From assembly GCA_958402795.1 (NCBI GenBank), contig CATXUX010000009.1:51038-115037 (forward strand): a stretch of 64,000 nt of DNA, in the 5' to 3' direction. Under the pieces are notes generated by a model. That model searched no databases and was not told the origin of the DNA. It saw only the letters and a program-made list of their open reading frames with translations. Origin of the DNA: an uncultured Lachnospiraceae bacterium. Its GTDB lineage: Bacteria > Bacillota > Clostridia > Lachnospirales > Lachnospiraceae. Every line of letters begins with the position of its first letter. The stretch's first letter is position 1. Positions 16,091 to 23,669 of the stretch are shown in pieces. A program made the position numbers and the translations under genes.

Positions 16091-17236
16091 ATGGCAAACA
16101 GAATCATGCTGAACGAAACCTCTTATCATGGAGCCGGTGCGATTCAGGAGATCGCGACCGAGGCGAAAGCAAGAGCATTTAAAAAGGCGTTTGTATGTTC
16201 AGATCCGGATCTGATCCAGTTCGGAGTGACGGGAAAGGTGACAAAGGTGCTTGAGGATGCTGGCCTGGAGTATGAGATCTATTCCGACATCAAGGCGAAC
16301 CCGACGATTCAGAATGTACAGAACGGTGTTGCGGCATTCAAGGCGGCAGACGCAGACTACATCATTGCGATCGGCGGCGGCTCTTCAATGGATACGGCAA
16401 AGGCAATCGGTATCATCATTGCTAATCCGGAATTTGAAGATGTGAGAAGCCTCGAAGGTACGGCTCCGACAAAGAATCCGTGCGTACCGATCATTGCAGT
16501 TCCGACAACAGCAGGAACCGCGGCAGAGGTTACGATCAACTACGTAATCACAGATGTAGAGAAGAAGAGAAAATTCGTTTGTGTAGACCCGCATGATATG
16601 CCGGTCATCGCAGTTGTTGACCCAGAGATGATGGCGTCCATGCCGAAAGGTCTGACGGCTTCGACAGGAATGGATGCGCTGACGCACGCAATCGAAGGAT
16701 ATACCACAAAGGCTGCATGGGAGATGACGGATATGTTCCATCTCAAAGCAATTGAGATCATTTCCAAATCTCTGCGCGGCGCAGTGGCAAATGAAAAGGA
16801 AGGCCGCGACGGTATGGCGCTTGGCCAGTACATCGCAGGAATGGGATTCTCCAATGTCGGACTTGGAATCGCTCATTCTATGGCACATACACTCGGCGCG
16901 GTATATGACACTCCGCACGGCGTAGCATGCGCAATGATGCTTCCGATCGTTATGGAGTACAATGCAGACTGCACAGGAGAGAAGTACAAAGAGATCGCAA
17001 AGGCAATGGGCGTTCAGGGTGTGGACGAGATGTCTGTGGAAGAATATAGAAAAGCTGCAGTAGACGCGGTTCGTCAGCTTTCCGTTGACGTAGGAATCCC
17101 GACGAAACTGGAAGCGCTTAAGGAAGAAGATCTGGACTTCCTCGCAGAATCCGCACATGCAGACGCATGCGCACCGGGAAACCCGAAAGACGCAAGCGTA
17201 GAGGATCTGAAAGAACTGTTCCGGAAACTGATGTAA
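16091..17236 (+). CDS. fucO: lactaldehyde reductase (1,2-propanediol oxidoreductase)
   Basis: A 381-residue group III iron-dependent alcohol dehydrogenase. Its beginning MANRIMLNETSYHGAGAI, the stretch PTTAGTAAEVTINYVITD, CVDPHDMP and MGFSNVGLGIAHSMAHTLGA follow E. coli FucO closely. GGGSSMD is the NAD-binding turn; Asp in GMDALTHAIEGY and the His residues of AHSMAHTLG and TPHG are the iron ligands. The enzyme reduces L-lactaldehyde from fucose or rhamnose breakdown to 1,2-propanediol, regenerating NAD+. A longer in-frame start at 15983 lacks a ribosome binding site, while AAGGAG precedes 16091. No fucose kinase or aldolase is nearby, so it stands as a single gene behind a TetR regulator. Confidence 0.9.
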   Translation: MANRIMLNETSYHGAGAIQEIATEAKARAFKKAFVCSDPDLIQFGVTGKVTKVLEDAGLEYEIYSDIKANPTIQNVQNGVAAFKAADADYIIAIGGGSSMDTAKAIGIIIANPEFEDVRSLEGTAPTKNPCVPIIAVPTTAGTAAEVTINYVITDVEKKRKFVCVDPHDMPVIAVVDPEMMASMPKGLTASTGMDALTHAIEGYTTKAAWEMTDMFHLKAIEIISKSLRGAVANEKEGRDGMALGQYIAGMGFSNVGLGIAHSMAHTLGAVYDTPHGVACAMMLPIVMEYNADCTGEKYKEIAKAMGVQGVDEMSVEEYRKAAVDAVRQLSVDVGIPTKLEALKEEDLDFLAESAHADACAPGNPKDASVEDLKELFRKLM

Positions 17237-17265
17237 TCGGTTTGTACAGTAAAATATGCTATCAT

Positions 17266-17314
17266 GCGCAAAGGGGCGCTGCACGAAGGAATGCGTGCGG
17301 CGCCCTTTTTGCGC
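17266..17314 (+). terminator. intrinsic terminator after fucO
   Basis: GGGCGC/GCGCCC with an inner GCAC/GTGC pair forms the stem, flanked by GCGCAAA and TTTTTGCGC. The T tract at 17306-17310 follows. Confidence 0.8.
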
Positions 17315-17411
17315 GTATGAAAATATCATATTCTCCTACGTACAAGTACGATGATCCTATGAGGGATTCCAAATTGGCGGTGAATAGCAACACTTGTTCA
17401 ACAACTTCCCC

Positions 17412-17441
17412 TTGACAGCGAAAACAAAATGGAATTATACT
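17412..17441 (+). promoter_or_regulatory. promoter of the SAM hydrolase/ECF operon
   Basis: TTGACA (17412-17417), an 18-base spacer and TATACT (17436-17441). It lies 60 bases before the first gene. An inverted repeat CGTAC-AA-GTACG at 17339-17350 upstream is a possible operator for the GntR protein of the operon, at low confidence. Confidence 0.6.
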
Positions 17442-17500
17442 AAAGCGGCAAGGATGCGGATCGTGGATGTGTGTCCTTAGCAGATAAAGGAAAGAATGAA

Positions 17501-18367
17501 ATGAAAAAGAGACCACTTATTCTACAATCAGATTTTGGAACGGCAGACGGAGCAGTGAGCGCGATGTACGGGGTGGCTTACGGGGTGGATCCGGAATTAC
17601 AGATTTCGGATCTGACGCATGAGATCCCGCAGTATGACATCTGGGAAGCTTCCTACCGTCTGATCCAGACCGTGAACTACTGGCCGAAGGAGTCTGTATT
17701 CGTCAGCGTGGTGGATCCGGGCGTTGGTTCTACGAGAAGAAGTATCGTTGCGCGGACGAAGAACGGGCAGTATATTGTGTCGCCGGATAACGGAACATTG
17801 ACACATATTAAGCGGATCACCGGACTGGAAGAGGCGAGAGTGATCGACGAGACTGTGAACCGCCTGCCAAATTCAGGAGAGAGCTATACGTTTCACGGGA
17901 GAGATATCTATGCCTATACCGGAGCAAGGCTGGCGGCAGGCGTGATCTCCTTTGAGGAAGTGGGACCGCAGGTTGAGATAGAAAGTGTGATCGAGCTTCC
18001 GGTTGTGGAAGCAACTTATGACGGGGAAAAAGTCAGAGGCACGATCGATGTTCTGGATGTTCGTTTCGGAAGTCTGTGGACGAATATTTCCAGAGAGTTA
18101 TTCAAAAAGCTGGGCGTGCCTTACGGAGGAAGAGTTGAGATCAGTATTGAAAACGAGACGCGGACACTGTACAAGAACATTCTGGTCTATGCAAAGAGCT
18201 TTGCGGATGTGTATGTGGGAGAACCGCTGGTTTATGTCAACAGTCTGGACTGTATGGCAGTGGCGATCAACCAGGGAAGCTTTGCGAAGGCGTATAACAT
18301 CGGGACGGGAACCGGATGGCGGATTACGATCCGCAAGGCGCCGAGAATCATTTACGAGGATGAATAA
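17501..18367 (+). CDS. SAM hydrolase (S-adenosyl-L-methionine hydroxide adenosyltransferase family), copy 1
   Basis: A 288-residue DUF62/PF01887-family protein. The N-terminal nucleoside site has LQSDFGTADGAVSAMYGV, VVDPGVGSTRRS and VSPDNGTLT; FHGRDIYAYTGARLA precedes the C-terminal barrel. The family activates water to cleave SAM to adenosine and L-methionine; fluorinase and chlorinase relatives use halides. The start at 17501 is the third ATG-like option and fits AAAGGAAAG. It heads an operon with a GntR regulator, the ECF transporter and a second family member. Copy 2 is related but clearly diverged, so the two may differ in substrate or may form a mixed oligomer. Confidence 0.88.
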   Translation: MKKRPLILQSDFGTADGAVSAMYGVAYGVDPELQISDLTHEIPQYDIWEASYRLIQTVNYWPKESVFVSVVDPGVGSTRRSIVARTKNGQYIVSPDNGTLTHIKRITGLEEARVIDETVNRLPNSGESYTFHGRDIYAYTGARLAAGVISFEEVGPQVEIESVIELPVVEATYDGEKVRGTIDVLDVRFGSLWTNISRELFKKLGVPYGGRVEISIENETRTLYKNILVYAKSFADVYVGEPLVYVNSLDCMAVAINQGSFAKAYNIGTGTGWRITIRKAPRIIYEDE

Positions 18368-18372
18368 GATTT

Positions 18373-19167
18373 ATGAAGAAAAATGACACCCCTCTGACTG
18401 TGCGGCAGAAGATTTCGGAAGAGACGGATCCGGCATACCGCAAAAGCGGGGACCGGCGTCTGCCGTCCTACGTGGAGCTTTATAACTGCCTGTATCAGGA
18501 CATCGTACAGGGCGTATATGAGACCGGAAGCCTGCTGCCGTCGGAAAATCTATTGTCAGAGAAGTATCATGTCAGCAGAAATACGCTGCGGCAGGCACTG
18601 GCGATCCTGCATCAGGATGGATTTATCTATAAAAAGCAGGGAAAAGGAACGGTGGTCACGTATGACCATAAGAAAAAGAAGCCGCGCAGGATTTACAACT
18701 TCCTCGCAGAAGATGCGCTGGAAGAAGTCATAAGGGTGACCGCAGATTACAATTTCGGACAACCTACCCTGATCGCGCGGGAGAAGCTGCAGATGGCGGA
18801 CGGCGAAGAAGTGCTTGCGAGTAATAATGTATATATCAGTGAAAATGGTCCGATCGGGCAGAGTTTTCTGCAGATCCCGGTGCGGCTGCTGCACGAACAG
18901 CAGATTGATACCGGCTCGGAAGAGGAACTTTGCGGCTTTATGAATGAATCGGTTTACTACATCGTCTCGGAGGCGGATATGACCATTCAGATGATGGAAG
19001 CAGACGAGCAGGTGGTGCCATACCTGGGAGTAGAGCCGGGAACGGTTCTGCTGCATTTTGAGCAATTGCTCTATGATAAAAAGAAGATGCCGGCAGCAAG
19101 GATCAAGTATTTTTTCTGCCCCGGAAAATATCAGATCCGGCTGCAGTGCGAAGGAGGCGGAAGATGA
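18373..19167 (+). CDS. GntR-family regulator with UTRA domain
   Basis: A 264-residue regulator. The winged helix spans about 30-100 (PSYVELYNCLYQDIVQGVYE, then LLSEKYHVSRNTLRQALAIL). A UTRA ligand-binding domain follows from about 115 to 260 (EVLASNNVYISENGPIG, ...TVLLHFEQLLYDKKKMPAARIKYFF in part). The 30-residue lead before the HTH is longer than usual. It starts 5 bases after SAM hydrolase 1 and overlaps the ECF ATPase start by ATGA, so it is an internal operon gene and probably controls the operon through a transported ligand. Confidence 0.88.
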   Translation: MKKNDTPLTVRQKISEETDPAYRKSGDRRLPSYVELYNCLYQDIVQGVYETGSLLPSENLLSEKYHVSRNTLRQALAILHQDGFIYKKQGKGTVVTYDHKKKKPRRIYNFLAEDALEEVIRVTADYNFGQPTLIAREKLQMADGEEVLASNNVYISENGPIGQSFLQIPVRLLHEQQIDTGSEEELCGFMNESVYYIVSEADMTIQMMEADEQVVPYLGVEPGTVLLHFEQLLYDKKKMPAARIKYFFCPGKYQIRLQCEGGGR

Positions 19168-20882
19168 ACCAGACAGAACGAAAACCGATCATTGAATTTG
19201 AACATTTTCAATTCCAGTATTTCAGTCAGGCAGAACCGACACTTTATGACATCAACCTGAAGATTTACGAGGGAGAAAAGGTCCTTATCGTGGGCCCGAG
19301 CGGAAGCGGAAAGAGCACCATCGGGAACTGCCTGAACGGACTGATTCCGTTCTCCTACCGGGGGGAGATTCAGGGAAGCCTGAAAATCGCCGGAAAAGAA
19401 ACGCGGGAGATGAATATTTTTGAACTGTCCAAAAAGGTGGGGACGGTACTGCAGGACGCGGACGGACAATTTATCGGACTGACCGTCGGAGAAGATATCG
19501 CATTTGCCCTGGAAAATGACTGTGTCCCGCTGGCACAGATGAAAGAGACCGTGCAGAAGGTCGCGGATGTGGTGGACATGGGGAAGCTTTTGAAGTCGTC
19601 GCCGTATGAATTATCCGGCGGACAGAAGCAGAGAGTTTCCTTTGCAGGCGTTATGGTAGACGATGTGGATATCCTGCTTTTTGACGAACCTCTTGCCAAC
19701 CTAGATCCGGTGACGGGGAAGACGGCGATCGATCTGATCGACAGAGTCTGGAAAGAATCCAAAAAGACGGCTGTGATCATCGAGCACCGTCTGGAGGACG
19801 TACTGTACCGGGACGTGGACCGGATCGTGGTTGTGAACGAAGGAAGAATCGTTGCGGATATGACGCCGGATGAGCTGATGGCGGCGGATATCCTGACAGA
19901 ACTCGGTATCCGGGAACCATTGTATGTCACGGCCATGAAATACGCAGGGATCCGTGTGACGCCGGATATGAGAGCCGGACGGATCGATACGCTGGATACA
20001 GAACGGGTAAAAGAAGCACTCAAGAAATGGAATAAAGAGCAGACCAGACAGGTAAAACCCGAGGAGCGTCCGGTGATCCTGGAGGCAGAGCATCTCAGCT
20101 TCCAGTATACCAAAAAGCGGAAAATCCTTCAGGATGTGAATTTTCAGATCCGGGAAGGAGAAATGGTCAGCATTGTCGGGACAAACGGAGCCGGGAAGAG
20201 CACGCTCGCGAAAGTAATCTGCGGATTTGTGACGGAGGATGAGGGGACGATCTCCTACCGGGGACAGGACCTGAAAGGCCAGACGATCAAGGAACGTTCC
20301 CAGATCATCGGATACGTGATGCAGAACCCGAACCAGATGATCTGTAAGCCGATGATCTATGATGAAGTCGCGCTGGGACTCCGGATACGGGGAATGTCAG
20401 AAACGGAGATCGAGCCAAAAGTCGATCAGGCGCTGAAAATCTGCGGATTGTCGCCGTTTAAAAAGTGGCCGGTGTCGGCGCTTAGCTTCGGGCAGAAAAA
20501 GCGCGTGACGATCGCGTCGATCCTTGTAATGGATCCGCAGATCCTGATCCTGGACGAGCCGACAGCCGGACAGGACTACCATCACTACACGGAGATCATG
20601 GAATTCCTGAAGGGACTGAATGAACAGGGCGTCACGATCCTGATGATCACGCATGACATGCACCTGATGCTGGAATACACGCCGCATGCGATCGTGATCT
20701 CTGACGGAAAGAAGATCGGAGACGCCAGTGCGGTGGAGATCCTGACAAACGAAGCAATCGCCGAGAAGGCAAATTTGAAGGTCACGTCCCTGTATGAACT
20801 GGCGATCCGGACCGGAATTGAAAATCCGTCTGCATTTGTGCAGAATTTCATTGACTATGAGAGGGGGACGCACCGCCGATGA
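19164..20882 (+). CDS. ECF transporter ATPase, two fused ABC domains (EcfA-EcfA')
   Basis: A 572-residue protein carrying both energising ATPases of an ECF transporter in one chain. Domain 1 has Walker A GPSGSGKST, the Q-loop TVLQDADGQF, signature LSGGQKQR and Walker B ILLFDEPLANLDP. Domain 2 has GTNGAGKST, YVMQNPNQM, a modified signature LSFGQKKR and LILDEPTAGQD. Fused A-A' chains are typical of dedicated (group I) ECF systems. The ATG at 19164 has AAGGAGG upstream and overlaps the GntR stop. EcfT follows with a four-base overlap. Confidence 0.93.
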   Translation: MNQTERKPIIEFEHFQFQYFSQAEPTLYDINLKIYEGEKVLIVGPSGSGKSTIGNCLNGLIPFSYRGEIQGSLKIAGKETREMNIFELSKKVGTVLQDADGQFIGLTVGEDIAFALENDCVPLAQMKETVQKVADVVDMGKLLKSSPYELSGGQKQRVSFAGVMVDDVDILLFDEPLANLDPVTGKTAIDLIDRVWKESKKTAVIIEHRLEDVLYRDVDRIVVVNEGRIVADMTPDELMAADILTELGIREPLYVTAMKYAGIRVTPDMRAGRIDTLDTERVKEALKKWNKEQTRQVKPEERPVILEAEHLSFQYTKKRKILQDVNFQIREGEMVSIVGTNGAGKSTLAKVICGFVTEDEGTISYRGQDLKGQTIKERSQIIGYVMQNPNQMICKPMIYDEVALGLRIRGMSETEIEPKVDQALKICGLSPFKKWPVSALSFGQKKRVTIASILVMDPQILILDEPTAGQDYHHYTEIMEFLKGLNEQGVTILMITHDMHLMLEYTPHAIVISDGKKIGDASAVEILTNEAIAEKANLKVTSLYELAIRTGIENPSAFVQNFIDYERGTHRR

Positions 20883-21712
20883 AAGCGAAACTGTTTGACT
20901 ATATTGACAGGGACAATTTTATATTTAACCTTTCCGGACTGACAAAACTGATCTGCTTTATCTGCATGACGTTCTCCGTGATGTTTTCCTACGATATCCG
21001 GTATATTCTGCTGGTGATGGTAATTTCGGTGATCATATTTAAAGCGTCGGAGCTGCAGTTTAAACAGATCAAACTGATGCTGATCTATGTGATCATATTC
21101 CTGCTGATGAATTTTCTGCTGACGTATTTGTTCAGTCCGCAGTATGGAACAGAGATCTACGGGACAACGCACGAACTCTTCCGGTTTACGTCAAGGTATA
21201 CGGTGACGCTGGAACAACTGTTGTACCAGGTCACAAAGATTACCAAATATGCTTCTGTCGTACCGCTCGGAATGATCTTTCTGCTGACAACGAATCCGAG
21301 TGAGTTTGCGGCGTCCTTAAACCGGATCGGGTTAAGTTACAAGGGAACCTACGCACTGTCCCTGACACTGCGCTACTTTCCGGATATGATCCGGGATTAT
21401 CAGGACATTGCGCTGGCACAGCAGAGCCGCGGACTGGATCTGTCCAAAAAGGAGAAGGTCGGTGTGCGTGTAAAAAATATCATGAATATCTGTATCCCGC
21501 TGATTTTTTCCACACTGGACCGGATCGAACTGATCAGCAATGCGATGGATCTGCGCGGATTCGGAAAGCACAAAAAGCGTACATGGTATGTGGCAAAGCC
21601 GATGAAGCGGGGGGACTGGATATCAATCGTGTTTGGGGCGCTCGTACTTGCCGGTTCTCTGTGCATGACGTTTCTGGTCAATGGATCCAGATTCTGGAAT
21701 CCATTTGTGTAA
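20879..21712 (+). CDS. ecfT: ECF transporter transmembrane component T
   Basis: A 277-residue membrane protein with about five helices. The CbiQ/EcfT coupling motif appears as QQSRGLDLSKK (about 180-190) and a second Ala-Arg-Gly-type motif as NAMDLRGFGKHKKRTW (about 220-235). These two short helices contact the fused ATPase upstream and pass its movement to the S component. Start overlaps the ATPase stop (ATGA). Confidence 0.9.
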   Translation: MKAKLFDYIDRDNFIFNLSGLTKLICFICMTFSVMFSYDIRYILLVMVISVIIFKASELQFKQIKLMLIYVIIFLLMNFLLTYLFSPQYGTEIYGTTHELFRFTSRYTVTLEQLLYQVTKITKYASVVPLGMIFLLTTNPSEFAASLNRIGLSYKGTYALSLTLRYFPDMIRDYQDIALAQQSRGLDLSKKEKVGVRVKNIMNICIPLIFSTLDRIELISNAMDLRGFGKHKKRTWYVAKPMKRGDWISIVFGALVLAGSLCMTFLVNGSRFWNPFV

Positions 21713-21825
21713 CCGGATCCAAGGTGATCGGTGATAGCTTGCGGCGGTGTGCCGCGCATATATAAAATGATGATGTTGGGGTCAAAAGTCCCAAACTATA
21801 ATATCGACAGAAAAGAGGATGAGCG

Positions 21826-22668
21826 ATGAAACCAATCTTAGTTTTTCAGACAGACTTTACGTATAAAGAAGGGGCGGTCAGTTCCATGTACGGCGTTGTA
21901 AAGAGCGTTGACAGAGAACTGGAGATCATGGACGGGACGCATGAACTTCCGCAGTATGACACATGGAGCGCAAGCTACCGTCTCTACCAGAGCTTACAGT
22001 TCTGGCCGGAGGGGACGATCTATGTATCGGTTGTGGATCCGGGTGTCGGGACCAGCCGCCGTGCCTGTGTGGCGAAGACGGTGGACGGCTATTATATCGT
22101 GACGCCGGATAACGGATCGCTGACACACGTAAAACGGATGATCGGGATCGAGGCGGTACGGGAGATCGATGAATCGGTCAACCGCCTGCGCGGAAAAGGA
22201 ACAGAAGGCGTTGCGATCTTCCACGGCAGAGACCTGTTCGGATACACGGCAGCGCGTCTGGCAAGCGGGATCATTGACTTTGAGGGCGTAGGGCCGGAAT
22301 ATCCGGTAGAAGAGATCGTAGAACATGAGATCCTTGAGCCGACTGTGGAGCCGGGAAAAGTACAGGGAATTTTTGAGATCAATGATCCGAATTTCGGAAA
22401 CCTCTGGACGAATATTCCGTTGAAGCAGTTCGAAGAAGCCGGTTTCGCATATGGAGATTATGTCAATGTAACCGTCCGCTGTGAAGGAGAAGTGAAGTTT
22501 GAACAGCGGGTTCTGTTCCACAAGAGCTTCGGATACGCACAAAAAGGGGAGCCGATGATCTACAATAATGAACTGATGAAAGTGGCGATGGCGGTCAGCC
22601 AGGGGAGCTTCTGCGATCAGTACGGGTTGAATTACGGACCGGAATGGACGGTCGAATTTACCCGATAG
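21826..22668 (+). CDS. SAM hydrolase (S-adenosyl-L-methionine hydroxide adenosyltransferase family), copy 2
   Basis: A 280-residue paralogue of the protein at 17501. The same landmarks are present: FQTDFTYKEGAVSSMYGV, VVDPGVGTSRRAC, VTPDNGSLTHV and FHGRDLFGYTAARLASG. The N-terminal loop differs from copy 1 (DFTYKEGA against DFGTADGA), near the substrate pocket. GAGGATGAGCG precedes the ATG. A TATAAT box at 21797-21802 and small hairpins in the 113-base gap before it suggest an internal promoter. Keeping two copies around one transporter argues for a pathway role in handling SAM or a SAM-like nucleoside. Confidence 0.87.
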   Translation: MKPILVFQTDFTYKEGAVSSMYGVVKSVDRELEIMDGTHELPQYDTWSASYRLYQSLQFWPEGTIYVSVVDPGVGTSRRACVAKTVDGYYIVTPDNGSLTHVKRMIGIEAVREIDESVNRLRGKGTEGVAIFHGRDLFGYTAARLASGIIDFEGVGPEYPVEEIVEHEILEPTVEPGKVQGIFEINDPNFGNLWTNIPLKQFEEAGFAYGDYVNVTVRCEGEVKFEQRVLFHKSFGYAQKGEPMIYNNELMKVAMAVSQGSFCDQYGLNYGPEWTVEFTR

Positions 22669-22729
22669 GTTTGTTAGATATCAGAAATGTACTTCTGAAT
22701 CAGAAGAGCGTTTCTGTTGTCTATAGATT

Positions 22730-22749
22730 TGTTACTATTCAAAGTAACA
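22730..22749 (+). promoter_or_regulatory. inverted repeat upstream of the ECF S component
   Basis: TGTTACT and AGTAACA flank six bases. A smaller inverted repeat CTTCTG-AAT-CAGAAG lies at 22692-22706. They may be operators or leader hairpins in the 124-base gap between SAM hydrolase 2 and the S component. Confidence 0.35.
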
Positions 22750-22792
22750 GAGATTTTACACAGACATTTTTACTACAAAGGAGGAGAGATCA

Positions 22793-23356
22793 ATGGAGAA
22801 AAAAAGGTTTGAATTCAAAACAAAGACAATTGTTGCAACGGGACTTGGAGCAGCATTATTTACACTGCTGTTTATGTATGTGAAGATCCCGACCGGAATC
22901 CCGGAGACGGATATTCAGACGGCGTACGGAATCGGAGCGTTTTTCGCGGCGCTGTTCGGACCGATCGCGGGCGGACTGATCGCGTTCATCGGACATGCGC
23001 TGTCTGATTCAATCCAGTATGGTTCCGCATGGTGGAGCTGGGTGATCGCCAGTGGACTGACCTGCTTTATCACGGGTCTGGTATATCCAAAGCTGCACGT
23101 AGAAGAAGGCGAATTCGGGAAAAAAGACATTCTCCGTTTCAACATTTACCAGATTGTGGCAAATGCAGTTTCCTGGATCGTCGTTGCTCCGGTTCTGGAT
23201 ATCGTGATTTATGCAGAGCCGGCAAACCTGGTATTTACACAGGGCGTTGTGGCGGCAATCTCAAATGCGGTATCCGCCGGTGTGATCGGTACGATCCTGC
23301 TGGTTGTTTACAGCAAGACAAGATCCAAAAAAGGAAGCCTTAGCAAAGAAGCTTAA
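22793..23356 (+). CDS. ECF transporter S component, UPF0397-like
   Basis: A 187-residue membrane protein with about five helices. VATGLGAALFTLLFMYVKIP, FFAALFGPIAGGLIAFIGHA and the following DSIQYGSAWWSWVIASGL match the UPF0397 family, often labelled riboflavin-type ECF substrate-binding proteins, although that substrate label is not well founded. S components bind the vitamin-like substrate within the membrane and topple to release it. AAAGGAGGAGAG sits upstream. Together with the fused ATPase and EcfT it completes a dedicated transporter. Two SAM hydrolase genes in the operon make a sulfonium nucleoside or its breakdown product a reasonable substrate guess. Confidence 0.85.
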   Translation: MEKKRFEFKTKTIVATGLGAALFTLLFMYVKIPTGIPETDIQTAYGIGAFFAALFGPIAGGLIAFIGHALSDSIQYGSAWWSWVIASGLTCFITGLVYPKLHVEEGEFGKKDILRFNIYQIVANAVSWIVVAPVLDIVIYAEPANLVFTQGVVAAISNAVSAGVIGTILLVVYSKTRSKKGSLSKEA

Positions 23357-23368
23357 GGAAAGGCATAC

Positions 23369-23401
23369 AAGGAAGAGCCTTCTTATGACTCTTCCTTTTT
23401 T
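23369..23401 (+). terminator. intrinsic terminator closing the ECF operon
   Basis: AAGGAAGAG and CTCTTCCTT form the stem, followed by TTTTTT. It ends the SAM hydrolase/ECF operon. Confidence 0.85.
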
Positions 23402-23468
23402 GATAGTAATATTCAATTTAAAGAGGAAATAAAAAGCAGTTGAAAGTCCGGGAAGTTCCAAGTATACT

Positions 23469-23640
23469 TATGATACCAGAGTCAAAAGGTCTGAACTCTC
23501 ATGAGCTTGCTCATGGATGGGTGAAAGACCTTGGGACTCGCCCCAATATGAGGATAAAAGTGGGGCGTAAGCCACACGATATCCGAATGTTGGGTAGGAT
23601 TGTGGAAGTGCGTAGCACGAAACAATCCGGAGGTATCATA
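23469..23640 (+). ncRNA. candidate six-helix structured RNA upstream of the GH112 gene
   Basis: A closing helix TATGATACC/GGTATCATA (23469-23477 with 23632-23640) encloses five local helices in order. These are AAGGTCT/AGACCTT (23486/23526) with CATGAGC/GCTCATG inside it, CGCCCCA/TGGGGCG (23539/23561), a bulged CCACA..ATCC/GGATTGTGG (23572/23597), and GTGC/GCAC (23608/23615). This compact multi-branch layout is that of a folded RNA. An open reading frame covers the region but has no recognisable protein features. It could be a cis-regulatory leader or a mobile-element RNA; I could not identify the class. Confidence 0.5.
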
Positions 23641-23669
23641 CTTATAAACGATACAAGGAGGGCATGGCG

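Noticed and set aside
16091..17236. Annotation of the first iron alcohol dehydrogenase only as a generic family member
   Set aside because: The N-terminus and several internal blocks follow FucO closely enough to name it.
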